Notes under the pieces: model-generated
Seen by the model: the letters and a program-made list of their open reading frames with translations, nothing else
Told to the model about the DNA's origin: nothing
Databases searched by the model: none
Shown: in pieces, positions 22,555 through 32,853 of the stretch
Position numbering within the stretch: position 1 is the stretch's first letter
How the letters are laid out: every line of letters starts with the position of its first letter
Assembly: GCA_020137815.1 (NCBI GenBank)
Contig: CM035359.1
Span: 3,616,539-3,680,538 of the forward strand
Length of the DNA: 64,000 bases
Direction of reading: 5' to 3'
Origin: Hormiphora californensis
Taxonomy: Eukaryota; Ctenophora; Tentaculata; Cydippida; Pleurobrachiidae
Program-made: the position numbers and the translations under genes

Positions 22555-22986
22555 TCATCGATGTTTCTTGCATCTCCCCCTCAAGCTTGTAGTGGGCAAG
22601 GGAATGGAGGGGTCCACTGAGGTGTAGCCCCTTCCTTCAACTTGATCGTAGCTTTGTACATTTGCAGGAACCGAGATCGTACTCATCGTATGCAAAACAG
22701 TTCCCTGTGTTCCAATGATGTCTTTAGGATCTGTGAGCTGTTTTTCGTGAGGTTCCTGGATGCAGTTTTTACTTTTAGACGCTCGAATATTCTTCCTTGT
22801 CACTTTCTCGACTTTCCGGTTCCTAGACTCACGGAGAAATTGGATTCGGTCTTCCCATTCCACTCTAGAATAAGGGTCGTACTCTGGCATGGGCGGATTT
22901 AGCGGCTTTATCACCCCTTTGGAGGTTATCGGCTCCTCGCTAAGTTCAAAACTCTCATGGGAATGTCTCCTTCCATAGCTCGGCAA
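22555..22986 (-). pseudogene. Ty3/Gypsy pre-RT spacer region
   Basis: A 143-codon minus frame directly upstream of the reverse transcriptase in element orientation. It is hydrophilic, with no protease D-T/S-G motif visible, and is probably the protease-RT linker. Confidence 0.4.
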
Positions 22987-23897
22987 TTTGCGTCACCAGA
23001 TGAGTAGGCCATTATTTTTCCGTGACCATCAGTTGAGACAAGACCGATCGTATCACTAGACAATCTTCCTTCAGGATCCTACGACATACCCCATAGTATG
23101 AGGTGGTATTGTGGTGAGTTTCTCCCCACCTCTATCTGGAGAATCTTCTTGGTGCTTCTGGTCTTGGCAGGAAGGTACTGTTCACCATTTGGGACTCTTA
23201 GTTCAGCGTTCGTAAGTCCAAGGCGGCTCCTGTACTACGACAGAATGGGTCACCTAATAGAATATCTGTATCCATTCCTTCGCACACCACGAAGTTGACC
23301 AGATTAACTGGTGGCTCCTCCGACTATCATACACAAGGAGATGGCGCCTCTGCAAGGTATCCGATTTCCGCTGAAATCTCTCAACTTTCTTGTTGTCTCA
23401 CGGATCTCAGACACTAGCCCGTACTTACATACAGTTGTCAGTCAATAAGGTTACTTGGCTTCTGTATCGATGAACATGCGCACCGGGTGTTTAGTTTGAT
23501 CCTCACACCTGCGGGGCCATGGAGAGTCCGTTTACAATAATTTCTTGAGATTTCCGTATTTCTTCCCAGAGAGGGCTTTCACTTTCCGCTGCCTTGCTCC
23601 TCTTGTTCTCTTTTTCTTCCGTTTGGTCTTGGGTTCAGGGATAACATCGTCCTCATTGTTGCCCTCGACCTCAACCACTGCTGAACTATCGACTATTTCA
23701 TTTTTCTCATCGCTCACGTCAGTGTGGGATTGATTCTTCTCCTGCTTTCGGATGACCACTTTTTTCCGTTTTTTGTTCTTGGGGAAGACTTAGGAGTGGA
23801 TTACGAGTCCTTTGAGTCCACATCAGATGCTGTGGAAAGACCTTTTATCATTCTCATTCGGGTGCTACTTCGGTACCCGCTACAGCTTGTGTACTGT

Positions 23898-24931
23898 TTA
23901 AAGATGTTGCTGTATCTCCTTCTTCCTCTCTATAAACACCTTGTCTGATCGTGGTGAATCCCAGACGCATTTTACCGGCACAGATTCGGGTGTGGTCACC
24001 CTGTTTTCCTCGATTTCCTTCTTCTGTGCCGGGGTCACTGTCCGCTCAATTAATTGGCGCGGCGGAGTTCTGGTGGTGTGTCCGCGTTGTTGAAAATCTC
24101 CGACCGCTCTCTCGTTTAACTGCCATCCTCGGTTCTGGCAATTTCTGCTGAGGTGCCATTCTGATGACAAACATAGCATAGACCGTTGGCTCGATCATGT
24201 TCTCTCGTTCCAGGCACTGACGATGTGGCTTGTCTTCTGTTACCAGTTGTGAATGTCTGGGGTCGGAAAGTTCATGGTCTGCTGATTCTGCATCGGGTTA
24301 ACATCGGTTTGGATAGTGCTCGCTAGCACGGGACAGTTCTGGCTTCATGTAGGGTCTTGACCACATATTTGGCAAGTTATCTTGAAACCACAGTTGCTTC
24401 CGTTGTTCGTCTTCTTACAGAATTGCACGATTCCAACTCTTCTCTGGTAAGGGCTGGTTTTGGCTCATTCGTCCGTCACTCGAATTGCATAAACAGTGGC
24501 TCCAATCCCACCGCCTCTCTTGAAGATTTTGTTCTGCGTCCGCTGCTCTCTCAGCTTCTGCAACCAAGTTTCAAAAGCGACGTCCTGTTTCTTCCAGTCA
24601 CAGACATCCTTAGCAACATCACGGTCATGAAGACCTCTTTAGAGCGTCTCTTGTTTGCGTTCACACGATCACGGACTCACCTGGGAACGCAAGCTCTGGC
24701 TGCCCGATGGATTTCTCTCTGCAAAGTCAGATACCGACTCGTGTCATCCTGTTTAAGTCCTTCATTTCTAAAACGATTTGTCTCAGCAATGGCAGCGCTC
24801 ATTCGGATAGCATCACGGTATGAATTGTAGCAACTTGTGTGATTGGCCATTTCTTCTTGGCTGAACTTCAGACGGCGTATCCGATCATAGGTGGCATCGC
24901 ACTTTAAGCAGTTAAGTAGGATTCCACGCAC
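23898..24931 (-). pseudogene. Ty3/Gypsy gag and nucleocapsid remnant
   Basis: A frame at 23898-24179 begins LCLSSEWHLSRNCQNRG, which fits a degenerate CCHC zinc knuckle (GH-x4-C side). A basic, helical frame at 24677-24931 with DRIRRLKFSQEEMANH lies upstream in element orientation and is likely gag. Their position before the reverse transcriptase supports this. Confidence 0.45.
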
Positions 24932-25321
24932 ATCCTGAGGTTCTCGTCGTCCATTGACAGATAATCTTCAAATCTCTTCAGTACGATTTCAGACTATTCC
25001 CTTCCTTGAACTTTGGTGGTTTTATATTCCGGGGGAGGGGTTCTGTATCTGTTTTGGTCACTGGAGTGGTTGAACGTTCCGTTGATCTGCACTGGTCGAC
25101 TTGCTGGAACTACCACGGGTTTTCTGGGCACGTTGGGTTGTTAGATGACGTGCTTCGGCAACTCAGAGCTCTTGATCGGTCCAAAGTTCGTGACATTCTT
25201 TTCCTCCGGTATCCTGGGCTTATCTTCAGGGATTCGGAAACTTGCTCTCGTGTGGGAAACTTGACACGATTGTGACGCAAATGCATGTCGCGAGGTCATT
25301 GGTTTCCGTTCTGGCTCAACT

Positions 25322-25421
25322 NNNNNNNNNNNNNNNNNNNNNNNNNNNNNNNNNNNNNNNNNNNNNNNNNNNNNNNNNNNNNNNNNNNNNNNNNNNNNNN
25401 NNNNNNNNNNNNNNNNNNNNN
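25322..25421. other. Assembly gap of 100 N
   Basis: Exactly 100 undetermined bases, the usual placeholder for a gap of unknown size. It hides the 5' side of the minus-strand Ty3/Gypsy element. Confidence 1.
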
Positions 25422-25448
25422 AGGGGATGGGAGGCAAAGAAACACACA

Positions 25449-25557
25449 CTATTTACAAGATTTACAAGATTTACAAGATTTACAAGATTTACAAGATTTA
25501 CAAGATTTACAAGATTTACAAGATTTACAAGATTTACAAGATTTACAAGATTTACAA
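25449..25557. repeat. 9-bp tandem repeat
   Basis: About twelve copies of TTTACAAGA next to the assembly gap. The period of nine keeps frames open (a run of FTR or DLQ), so the open frames across it are artefacts. Confidence 0.95.
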
Positions 25558-25574
25558 ATTAGTTTCGGTAACTA

Positions 25575-25790
25575 TAACAGTGCTGCTTGCAGTGAAAATA
25601 CTGTAACGCAGAATACAGTAATCTGCGCGGAATTTGCGTAACGCGCGAGTGCTTTTGTCAACAATCTGTTAAAAGTACTTTGTGGTCAGCACGTACTACC
25701 GCGCCGATTGGACGCGGTTGCGCGTCTTCATACAGTGTCTCCGTTTTCCATTACAGTATTCTCACTACAAGCGACCGTGTAAGTTTCCGG
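25575..25790. mobile_element. Small inverted-repeat (MITE-like) element
   Basis: GCTTGCAGTGAAAATACTGT near 25584 is answered in inverted form by ACAGTATTCTCACTACAAGC near 25773. The core is about 150 bp. No target duplication was established. Confidence 0.5.
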
Positions 25791-25970
25791 GCGGGGGATT
25801 AAGATGATATAAGTGATATATTTACACGCTGGATTGTTTAGAAGCTGGATGTATTGTTACCTGGTCCCATTGAGAGTGCAGTTAAGGGCCTCATATTCAG
25901 TGGTACAAAGTTCTGACGTGGTGACTGTAGTGGAGCTGCAAATTAGATCAGAGAAACAGTAGTTTTTAGG

Positions 25971-26534
25971 GGCAATTTTGCATTTGCGGGCATCGCACTA
26001 TAGACGCAGTACCCACGTACTATAGACGCATTATAAACGCATTATAAACGCATTATAGACGCATTATAGACACACGCAATATAGACGCAATTTCGTAAGC
26101 AGCACTATAGACGCAATGTAGACGCATTATAACAGCAACATAAACGCATTTTTATAGACGCGACGCAGTATAGCCGCATTATAGGCGCACTACCCACCCC
26201 AAATTCACCTTATAGACGCACTATAGACGCATTATAGACTGACTATAGCAGCACCATAAACGCTACATAGACCCATATAGACGCATGATAGAAGCATTAT
26301 AAACGCAAATCGCTTTTTATAGACGCCGCGTCTATAAAAAACGTGCTTTTTTTAAGAAGCACTATAGACGTACTCAGACGCACGCTGCGATATTTGAGGC
26401 GCAGTTGGGCGAACTATAAACGCATCTTTGTCGCATATAAAAGGAAGCAGTATAGACGCATTATAGACGCATTATAGCCGCATGTGAGCGAAATCGATAA
26501 AGACGCAATATAGACGCAAAATAAGAAGGAGATC

Positions 26535-26572
<38 letters not shown>

Positions 26573-27611
26573 AGGGAGGGAGGGAGGGAGGGAGGGAGGG
26601 AGGGAGGGAGGGAGGGAGGGAGGGAGAGGGAAGGAGAGGGAAAGAGGGAGAGAGGGAGAGAGGGAGGGATACAGAACCAGATCAGATAGAGACAGATGGA
26701 GAGAGGGAGGGAGGGAGGGAGGGAGAGGGAAGGAGAGGCCGGAAAGAGGGAGAGAGGGAGGGATACAGAGATGCAGATGCACAAAGATCTGAGACAGACG
26801 GAGAGATTAAGATGGAGATCAGAGATTAAGATGGAGAGAGATTAAGATGGAGAGAGAGGGAGATAGTCCGTCCATCTCTGTCTTTTTCTGTCTCACTCCG
26901 TCCCTATCTCACTCTCTCTCCATCTTACTCTCTATCTCCATCTTAAACTCTGTCCGTCTGTCTCAGGTCTTTAAGTTTATCCATCTGTCTCTGTCCCTGT
27001 ATCCCTCCCTCCCCCTTTCCATCTCCTTCGCTCTCCTCCCTCGCTCTCCCTCTCCTTCTTATTTTGCGTCTATATTACGTCTTTATCGATTTCGCACACA
27101 TGCGGCTATACTGCGTCTATAATGCGTCTATACTGCTTCCTTTTATATGCAACAAAGATGCGTTTATAAAACGCCCAACTGCGCCTCAAATATCGCATTG
27201 TAGCCTGGAGTACGTCTATAGTGCTTCTTAAAAAAGCACGTTTTTTATAGACGCGGCGTCTATAAAAAGTGATTTGCGTCTAGAATGCTTCTATCATGCG
27301 TCTATATGGGTCTATGTAGCGTTTATGGTGCTGCTATAGTCAGTCTATAATGCGTCTATAGTGCGTCTATAAGGTGATTTTGGGGTGGGTAGTGCGCCTA
27401 TAATGCGGCTATACTGCGTCGCGTCTATAAAAATGCGTTTATATTGCTGTTATAATGCGTCTATATTGCGTCTATAGTGCTGCTTACGAAATTGCGTCTA
27501 TATTGCGTGTGTCTATAATGCGTCTATAATGCGTTTATAATGCGTTTATAATGCGTCTATAGTACGTGGGTACTGCGTCTAAAGTGCGATGCCCGCAAAT
27601 GCAAAATTGCC
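25971..27611. mobile_element. Foldback / Mutator-like element with 9-bp target duplication
   Basis: The two halves are inverted copies: arms of about 560 bp made of many degenerate TATAGACGCA units, then a purine-rich left core and a pyrimidine-rich right core meeting near 26865. The tips read GGCAATTTTGCATTTGCGGG and its complement. The 9-mer GTTTTTAGG flanks both tips (25962-25970 and 27612-27620). A 9-bp duplication with long inverted repeats fits Mutator-like or foldback elements. No transposase is encoded. It inserted at the edge of the 55-bp minisatellite. Confidence 0.85.
26537..26760. repeat. (GA)n and (GGGA)n core
   Basis: GA dinucleotides pass into GGGA tetranucleotide repeats within the left core of the foldback element. 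The mirrored right core is C/T rich. Confidence 0.9.
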
Positions 27612-27617
27612 GTTTTT

Positions 27618-28908
27618 AGGTGGAATCCATTTCGTTAACTTGTTGCTGGAAGGGAGAATTATTGTTATTATTAGGTGGGATCCATTTCGTTAACTTGTTG
27701 CTGGAAGGGAGAATTATCGTTATTATTAGGTGGGATCCATTTCGTTAACTTGTTGCTGGAAGGGAGAATTATTGTTATTATTAGGTGGGATCCATTTCGT
27801 TAACTTGTTGCTGGAAGGGAGAATTATTGTTATTGTTATAGGTGGGATCCATTTCGTTAACTTGTTGCTGGAAGGGAGAATTATCGTTATTAGTATGTGG
27901 GATCCATTTCGTTAACTTGTTGCTGGAAGGGAGAATTATTGTTATTGTTAGGTGGGATCCATTTCGTTAACTTGTTGCTGGAAGGGAGAATTATTGTTAT
28001 TGTTAGGTGGGATCCATTTCGTTAACTTGTTGCTGGAAGGGAGAATTATTGTTATTATTAGGTGGGATCCATTTCGTTAACTTGTTGCTGGAAGGGAGAA
28101 TTATTGTTATTATTAGGTGGGATCCATTTCGTTAACTTGTTGCTGGAAGGGAGAATTATTGTTATTAGTATGTGGGATCCATTTCGTTAACTTGTTGCTG
28201 GAAGGGAGAATTATCGTTATTATTAGGTGGGATCCATTTCGTTAACTTGTTGCTGGAAGGGAGAATTATCGTTATTATTAGGTGGGATCCATTTCGTTAA
28301 CTTGTTGCTGGAAGGGAGAATTATCGTTATTATTAGGTGGGATCCATTTCGTTAACTTGTTGCTGGAAGGGAGAATTATTGTTATTATTAGGTGGGATCC
28401 ATTTCGTTAACTTGTTGCTGGAAGGGAGAATTATTGTTATTGTTAGGTGGGATCCATTTCGTTAACTTGTTGCTGGAAGGGAGAATTATCGTTATTAGTA
28501 TGTGGGATCCATTTCGTTAACTTGTTGCTGGAAGGGAGAATTATTGTTATTGTTAGGTGGGATCCATTTCGTTAACTTGTTGCTGGAAGGGAGAATTATT
28601 GTTATTGTTAGGTGGGATCCATTTCGTTAACTTGTTGCTGGAAGGGAGAATTATTGTTATTATTAGGTGGGATCCATTTCGTTAACTTGTTGCTGGAAGG
28701 GAGAATTATTGTTATTATTAGGTGGGATCCATTTCGTTAACTTGTTGCTGGAAGGGAGAATTATCGTTATTATTAGGTGGGATCCATTTCGTTAACTTGT
28801 TGCTGGAAGGGAGAATTATTGTTATTATTAGGTGGGATCCATTTCGTTAACTTGTTGCTGGAAGGGAGAATTATCGTTATTATTAGGTGGGATCCATTTC
28901 GTTGTTGG
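27618..28908. repeat. 55-bp minisatellite, about 23 units
   Basis: Each unit begins AGGTGGGATCCATTTCGTTA and continues through ACTTGTTGCTGGAAGGGAGA to a short variable TTATTG/TTATCG tail. Tail variants mark individual units, and their order is repeated within the array. It lies in the intron after the LDLa exon that ends at 28992. Confidence 0.95.
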
Positions 28909-28991
28909 GAGAATTGTTATAATGATGACTGACCACGTTCTTTCTAAGATTAGTTACTAAATCAATGTGAGGAATAGACCCTGTAAATCAC

Positions 28992-29254
28992 CTGCTGGAA
29001 GAGGACGTTTCGACACATTGTACATCATTGTCCGTGGATGATGTGCAGTTGTACTCATCCTCATAGTTGTAGACAGAGAACGTCACATCATTGTAAGTTA
29101 TTGTGGTAGTGGTGGGACAGTTAGCCTCGTCATTGCACTGTTTCGACTTGGAGATGACCGTCTTGGTGGTGTCCTGGCAGGTGAACGTCTCTCCACTACT
29201 CACAGTACTGTCACTGTCACAGTCATCCTCATCAGAACAATCCGCACAGAAACA
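28992..29254 (-). CDS. FTP-kringle-LDLa gene: LDLa-like exon
   Basis: TATTTCAG acceptor and GTGATT donor; 263 bases, in phase 0 and out phase 2. It encodes CFCADCSDEDDC (the acidic end of one LDLa repeat), then FTCQDTTKTVISKSKQCND to DEYNC, a second LDLa repeat with an insertion. LDLa repeats bind calcium and ligands outside the cell. The same style of repeat precedes the seven-helix receptor at 15 kb, but that gene is on the opposite strand. This is the last exon recognised; the gene must continue further left. Confidence 0.8.
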
Positions 29255-29408
29255 CTGAAATAAGAAGATAGATAGGGGGATTCTATACTCTACCCCCCCC
29301 CCCCTCAAAAAGATAGTGAGCCTCAAACAATTCACCTAACCTGAGTTTCTCCTTTACGCTATTTAACCCCTTGAGAGAGCTGATATTTATGGGTGATTGT
29401 ATACTAAC

Positions 29409-29501
29409 AAGATCATCGCAGTAATTGTCGGACCATACTGCTACAATGTTGCCATGCTTATCCTCACACACCTTGGACCCCAGTACCAGCCTCGATTTTT
29501 C
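29409..29501 (-). CDS. FTP-kringle-LDLa gene: short Cys-rich exon
   Basis: TTTTTTAG acceptor and GTTAGTA donor around 31 codons in phase 0. It encodes LGSKVCEDKHGNIVAVWS then DNYCDDL. It links the preceding Cys-rich exon to the LDLa exon. Confidence 0.7.
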
Positions 29502-29598
29502 CTAAAAAATATTGGGACATGGTTAACCACCGTTCTTTGTATAAAGATATTGGGATATATGGTAACCTCTAGTTGTTGTTATGGAATGTATCAATTAC

Positions 29599-29812
29599 CT
29601 CGGTCACGGTCACGAAGGAGCACCCGCAAGTTTGGTAGTGTTTGGGGTCATAAGAGCAAACAAGGTTGAACAGGCAGAGACCGCCACTCCGTGCCGACAC
29701 TTGGTATGCCTCCGGAGTCAGGGGACATTGATAGACCCCGTCCTGGTATGAGAACTGGGCACATGTTGTGTTGTCCGAGAGGGTCTCCATAGTGTTGAGT
29801 GTTGTTAGCGAA
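29599..29812 (-). CDS. FTP-kringle-LDLa gene: Cys-rich exon with a variable 5' edge
   Basis: It encodes TTCAQFSYQDGVYQCPL, then SGGLCLFNLVCSYD and QTCGCSFVTVTE, with six cysteines, ending at a GTAATT donor. The acceptor that fits the phase-2 end of the previous exon is GTCAG just before TTCGCTAAC. That acceptor is present in every unit of the adjacent 42-bp repeat, so the exon could start at 29812 or, in steps of 14 codons, as far out as 30022. Confidence 0.7.
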
Positions 29813-30045
29813 CTGACAAACTCTGAAACAAGGGTGTTGAGTGTTGTTAGCGAACTGACAAACTCTGAAACAAGGGTGTTGAGTGTTGTTAGCGAACTGA
29901 AAAACTCTGAAACAAGGGTGTTGAGTGTTGTTAGCGAACTGACAAACTCTGAAACAAGGGTGTTGAGTGTTGTTAGCGAACTGACAAACTCTGAAACAAG
30001 GGTGTTGAGTGTTGTTAGCGAACTGACAAACTCTGAAACAATTTC
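29797..30045. repeat. 42-bp minisatellite carrying a 3' splice site in each unit
   Basis: Six near-identical units containing GTGTTGAGTGTTGTTAGCGA and ACTGACAAACTCTGAAACAA. On the minus strand each unit holds TTTCAG and GTCAG acceptor-like sites. It is open in the gene's frame (14 codons, SLTTLNTLVSEFVS). The plus-strand open frame over the array is a shadow. Confidence 0.9.
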
Positions 30046-30070
30046 ATAATTTGTTGGTACCTTTCATTAC

Positions 30071-30296
30071 CCATCTATCACTACACTATTCCACTGATTA
30101 ATGAAGTGGTTCAACATGTTACAATTAATCTTACTTTCGGAAGGGACCTGTTCAATGGAAACCTCAACATCATGAACAAAGGGATCTTGACCCAGTAGAG
30201 TGATAGTGGCAGTACAAGTAAGGTTAGCAGTGGCAACTTCCCCATCCGTGATGTCTGTTTGCCACGTTCCCAGGAGATAGGACGAGTTACTTCCAA
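30071..30296 (-). CDS. FTP-kringle-LDLa gene: unassigned beta-rich exon
   Basis: TGATTTCAG acceptor, GTAATG donor, 226 bases, phase 1 in and 2 out. It encodes VGSNSSYLLGTWQTD, then ANLTCTATITLLGQ and HDVEVSIEQVPSESKINC: alternating hydrophobic residues, two cysteines and N-glycosylation sites. It resembles an Ig-type or other extracellular sandwich, but no family is certain. Confidence 0.7.
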
Positions 30297-30400
30297 CTGA
30301 AATCAGACTCAATGAAGATTTAGAAAGATGTATTTCTTGCATGTTCCAACTGAAAACAGACTCAATGAAGATTTAGAAAGATGTATTTCTTGCATATTAC
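30297..30400. repeat. Intron made of a ~52-bp duplication spanning its acceptor
   Basis: The whole intron between the exons at 30401 and 30296 consists of two near-identical copies of a unit of about 52 bp (CTCAATGAAGATTTAGAAAG core). Each copy carries a TTTCAG acceptor followed by TTGGAA. Confidence 0.85.
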
Positions 30401-30649
30401 CTATGTCAGAGCATGAGGGTATTGAACAGAACTCGAACTCTTCATCAGGGTTGGTAGAGTAGCACCATGCTCTAGTCTTATTGAGCTCCGACCCATTAAC
30501 ATTTCTACAGTAGTTGTGCTGCAGAGTGGGGTACAATGCGAGGGTTGCGGTATCTAGGATATCAGACCAGTCTCTACACTCCCATCCAGACTCCGTGACA
30601 GCGTAACTTCCAATGTATGTTGCATAAGAATCCTCCTCGTCCCCGCACA
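30401..30649 (-). CDS. FTP-kringle-LDLa gene: kringle exon
   Basis: TTCAAACAG acceptor, GTAATATG donor, 249 bases, phase 1 to 1, so it can be shuffled as a unit. It encodes a complete kringle-like module from LCGDEEDSYATYIGSY through WECRDWSD, QHNYCRNVNGSE and RAWCYSTNP to FEFCSIPSC. The NYCRN, WCY and final C-x4-C features are classic. The usual CQPW is CRDW. Confidence 0.85.
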
Positions 30650-30732
30650 CTGTTTGAACGAAGTGTTCTTTAGTAAGAGAGTAATCTTGAAATATAGTAT
30701 AGTGGTCCTAGGTAAAGTTACAGATTGCTTAC

Positions 30733-30939
30733 GATAGGTAAAGTCGTTGCAGACTTCTGTGAGATTACACTTTTCATAGGATGACGTGTTGGTAATATCT
30801 GTGTAACAGATTGGGTCTAGGTTTATCCAACTATCCCCAGGCTCCACAACTCTCCGACAATAACTCTCGCACTGGGTCCCGTCTTCGCTTTTGTTGATAT
30901 TTCCACGATAAAAGTTCGCAGCATAGTATCGACAGTTTT
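30733..30939 (-). CDS. FTP-kringle-LDLa gene: degenerate kringle-like exon
   Basis: CCCTAG acceptor, GTAAGC donor, 207 bases, phase 1 to 1. It starts like a kringle (NCRYYAANFYRGNINKS then TQCESYC) and ends CNLTEVC, but lacks the central NYCRN and PWC motifs, replaced by ICYTDITNTSS. It is a divergent kringle or a related disulfide fold. Confidence 0.7.
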
Positions 30940-31012
30940 CTAGGGATTAGGAAAAGGTGTCTTGACTCAAATACTTTACATTAGCACTTTGCTATTTTCA
31001 CTGGGCTCTTAC

Positions 31013-31146
31013 CGGCAATATCGAGGTTACAGGATGGGAGATCACAATACCCCCATCTTACAGCTTTGTCTTCGGAGTAACACCACGCTATGGAGCTTCC
31101 ACTTGGGTCCCTACAGTAGTTTGAGTCCAAGCCCTCATTCGGGTAG
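31013..31146 (-). CDS. FTP-kringle-LDLa gene: second half of a kringle
   Basis: CATTCTAG acceptor, GTAAGAG donor, 134 bases, phase 2 to 1. It encodes GLDSNYCRDPSGSSIAWCY then RWGYCDLPSC. Joined to the exon at 31258-31375 it makes a full kringle. Confidence 0.85.
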
Positions 31147-31257
31147 CTAGAATGGTAGAAATGTTGAAATGGAGGAGTTTGATTGATCACTGAATTACAA
31201 CAATATAATGCAACTGTTTGATTGATCACTAAGGGGGGGATGGACGAATAAGCTTAC

Positions 31258-31375
31258 TTCTCTGGGGTATAGTCATGCTCTTGAGGTGATTGGGAGGACC
31301 ATGGCTGGCAAGCGATCCCCGAAACAGTGTGGTTCTTGTAACCCCGATAAGAGGTCTGAGACCCACTCCAACATG
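31258..31375 (-). CDS. FTP-kringle-LDLa gene: first half of a kringle
   Basis: TTGTTCAG acceptor, GTAAGC donor, 118 bases, phase 1 to 2. It encodes CWSGSQTSYRGYKNHTVSG then IACQPWSSQSPQEHDY, the YRG-x-x-x-x-T-x-SG-x-x-CQPW start of a kringle. Confidence 0.85.
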
Positions 31376-31379
31376 CTGA

Positions 31380-31535
31380 ACAAGTTAGGTTAATTGAACA
31401 ATGGTTAATTAACTAAACAAGTTGTTTAATTGATCAAACAAGTTAGGTTAATTAATCAAGTTAGGTTAATTAATCAAGCTAGGTTAATTGATCAAACAAG
31501 TTAGGTTAATTGATCGAACAAGTTAGGTTAATGAC
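31380..31535. repeat. GTTAGGTTAATTGATCAA tandem repeat, first block
   Basis: Degenerate units of about 18-22 bp (AAGTTAGGTTAATTGATC) directly against the acceptor of the exon at 31258-31375. The same repeat resumes at 32458-32612. Confidence 0.8.
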
Positions 31536-32457
31536 AGCTCAACGATCTCGTTTCATACGAGCGATCTTGGGATTTCCCAGCGAACATGGTATATCCAGCG
31601 ACTAAACCGAAACGAATCATAATATGTAACCACAGTTCACATTTAATCTCTATTATTTGCCTCCACCCGCCCCTCCACCCACCCCACCCCCACCCCACCC
31701 ACCTCCCCCGCCTCACTCGTCCCAAAGTAGAGGACTTTCTGAAACAGGTTACTATAGAGACAATCCTTGTGTTCTAATTCGCTAAGTCGCTTATCGCGTG
31801 TAAGTGTGTAACAACTCACAAATGTGATACATACTGAGGCCATCAAGATGCAGAGAGAGCACTAACTCTCAAAAAATAAAGTAAGGTCGATTCTGAGAAA
31901 TAAATAGAAAAGAATATCCCTGCCTTGCGACTTTCGTCCCGCCACGTAAATTACAATGTAGACCTACCAGATGCCAGACCAATTCAAGATAATAGAGAAA
32001 GCCCAAAAACCTAATTATATGGCATATAATATATGCGAGTGTGACATTCTAAAAACTGAGGGAATGAGACTTATACCTAAGTGGCAAAACCTCGTACAAT
32101 AATCTGGTAAAGCGATAACAAACCACACCACGGTACCTATCAAGCTAATCGAGATCGACAGCCCATATAAACAATAAACTCAAGAACCAAGATTAAGATA
32201 AGAGGGCGATATCCCTGCCTGTCGCAGGGGGATAGAGCCACGGAGTCAAGAACCACATGTAAGAAGAAATAATAGCCTGCGACTCCCGCAGGAGTTTACT
32301 CTCCCGAACCCGACACCTATAATGTGAACCTGCCTGTGGTAGTTCCTGATGGTGGGAGGGGAGGGGGGCTATTCTCCTAGTGCCGGCGATATCGCTTTGC
32401 GATAGTCCCCTGTGGGCTTGCCGTTGGCAAGCCCAGGCACTCCGTAGATAGAGATAG
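31536..32457. other. Unidentified 0.9-kb sequence interrupting the repeat
   Basis: This stretch splits the GTTAGGTTAATT repeat in two, so it may be an insertion. No gene, terminal repeat or target duplication was recognised. Small hairpins occur near 32215 and near 32385-32445 (GGGCTTGCC/GGCAAGCCC). Confidence 0.4.
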
Positions 32458-32612
32458 ATAAGTTAGGTTAATTGATCAAGTTAGGTTAATTGATCGAACA
32501 AGTTAGGTTAATTAATCAAGTTAGGTTAATTAAACATTGAACAAGTTAGGTTAATTAATCAAGTTAGGTTTATTGATCAAGTTAGGTTAATTAATTAATT
32601 AATTATATCAGA
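32458..32612. repeat. GTTAGGTTAATTGATCAA tandem repeat, second block
   Basis: Same degenerate unit as 31380-31535, ending about 20 bases from the donor of the exon at 32635-32762. Confidence 0.8.
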
Positions 32613-32634
32613 AGGCCGAGGGAATTTAACTCAC

Positions 32635-32762
32635 TGCATGGTGTTGAGGGGAAACACTTTTCCTTTAGAAGTGTGATATTGTTGATATAACACCAGGGTA
32701 CTTCCAGTGCAAAGTCTAGGTTTCTACAGTAATTGTGATCACCAACTCCGTAAATACGCTCT
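32635..32762 (-). CDS. FTP-kringle-LDLa gene: second half of a kringle
   Basis: CCACTCCAG acceptor, GTGAGT donor, 128 bases, phase 2 to 1. It encodes YGVGDHNYCRNLDFALEVPW, then CYINNI and EKCFPSTPC, the second half of a textbook kringle. It pairs with the exon at 33288-33393. Confidence 0.9.
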
Positions 32763-32853
32763 CTGGAGTGGAAAATCAGATAACTTCGACAACCCGGTTT
32801 ATAAAGGAACACTATAAGATGCCTCTATCTGATGGGTTGTCTAGTTACTAGTT

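Larger units (their letters stand above)
19008..25321 (-). mobile_element. Degenerate Ty3/Gypsy retrotransposon, internal region
   Basis: Read on the minus strand, the remnants follow Ty3/Gypsy order: gag-like sequence, a zinc knuckle, a spacer, reverse transcriptase, RNase H, integrase. Frame changes and stops occur in every segment, so the copy is dead or the sequence has indel errors. No LTR could be delimited. The right end runs into the 100-N gap, and the left end grades into the minisatellite at 18565-19007. Confidence 0.8.

Noticed and set aside
25141-25641. Frames running through the N gap and the 9-bp repeat
   Set aside because: They cross undetermined bases and a tandem repeat with a period divisible by three.
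26414-26784. Leucine/proline/serine repeat proteins over the GGGA/GA tract, and LS-repeat frames at 9196-9479
   Set aside because: Translations of microsatellites.
27618-28908. CRISPR-like array
   Set aside because: Repeats are directly abutting with only a few variable bases. There are no spacers of independent sequence, and the context is a eukaryotic intron.
29768-30049. Plus-strand 93-codon frame with repeated VLSVVSELTNSETR
   Set aside because: It is the shadow of the 42-bp repeat, which has a period divisible by three. The minus strand carries the phase-consistent gene.
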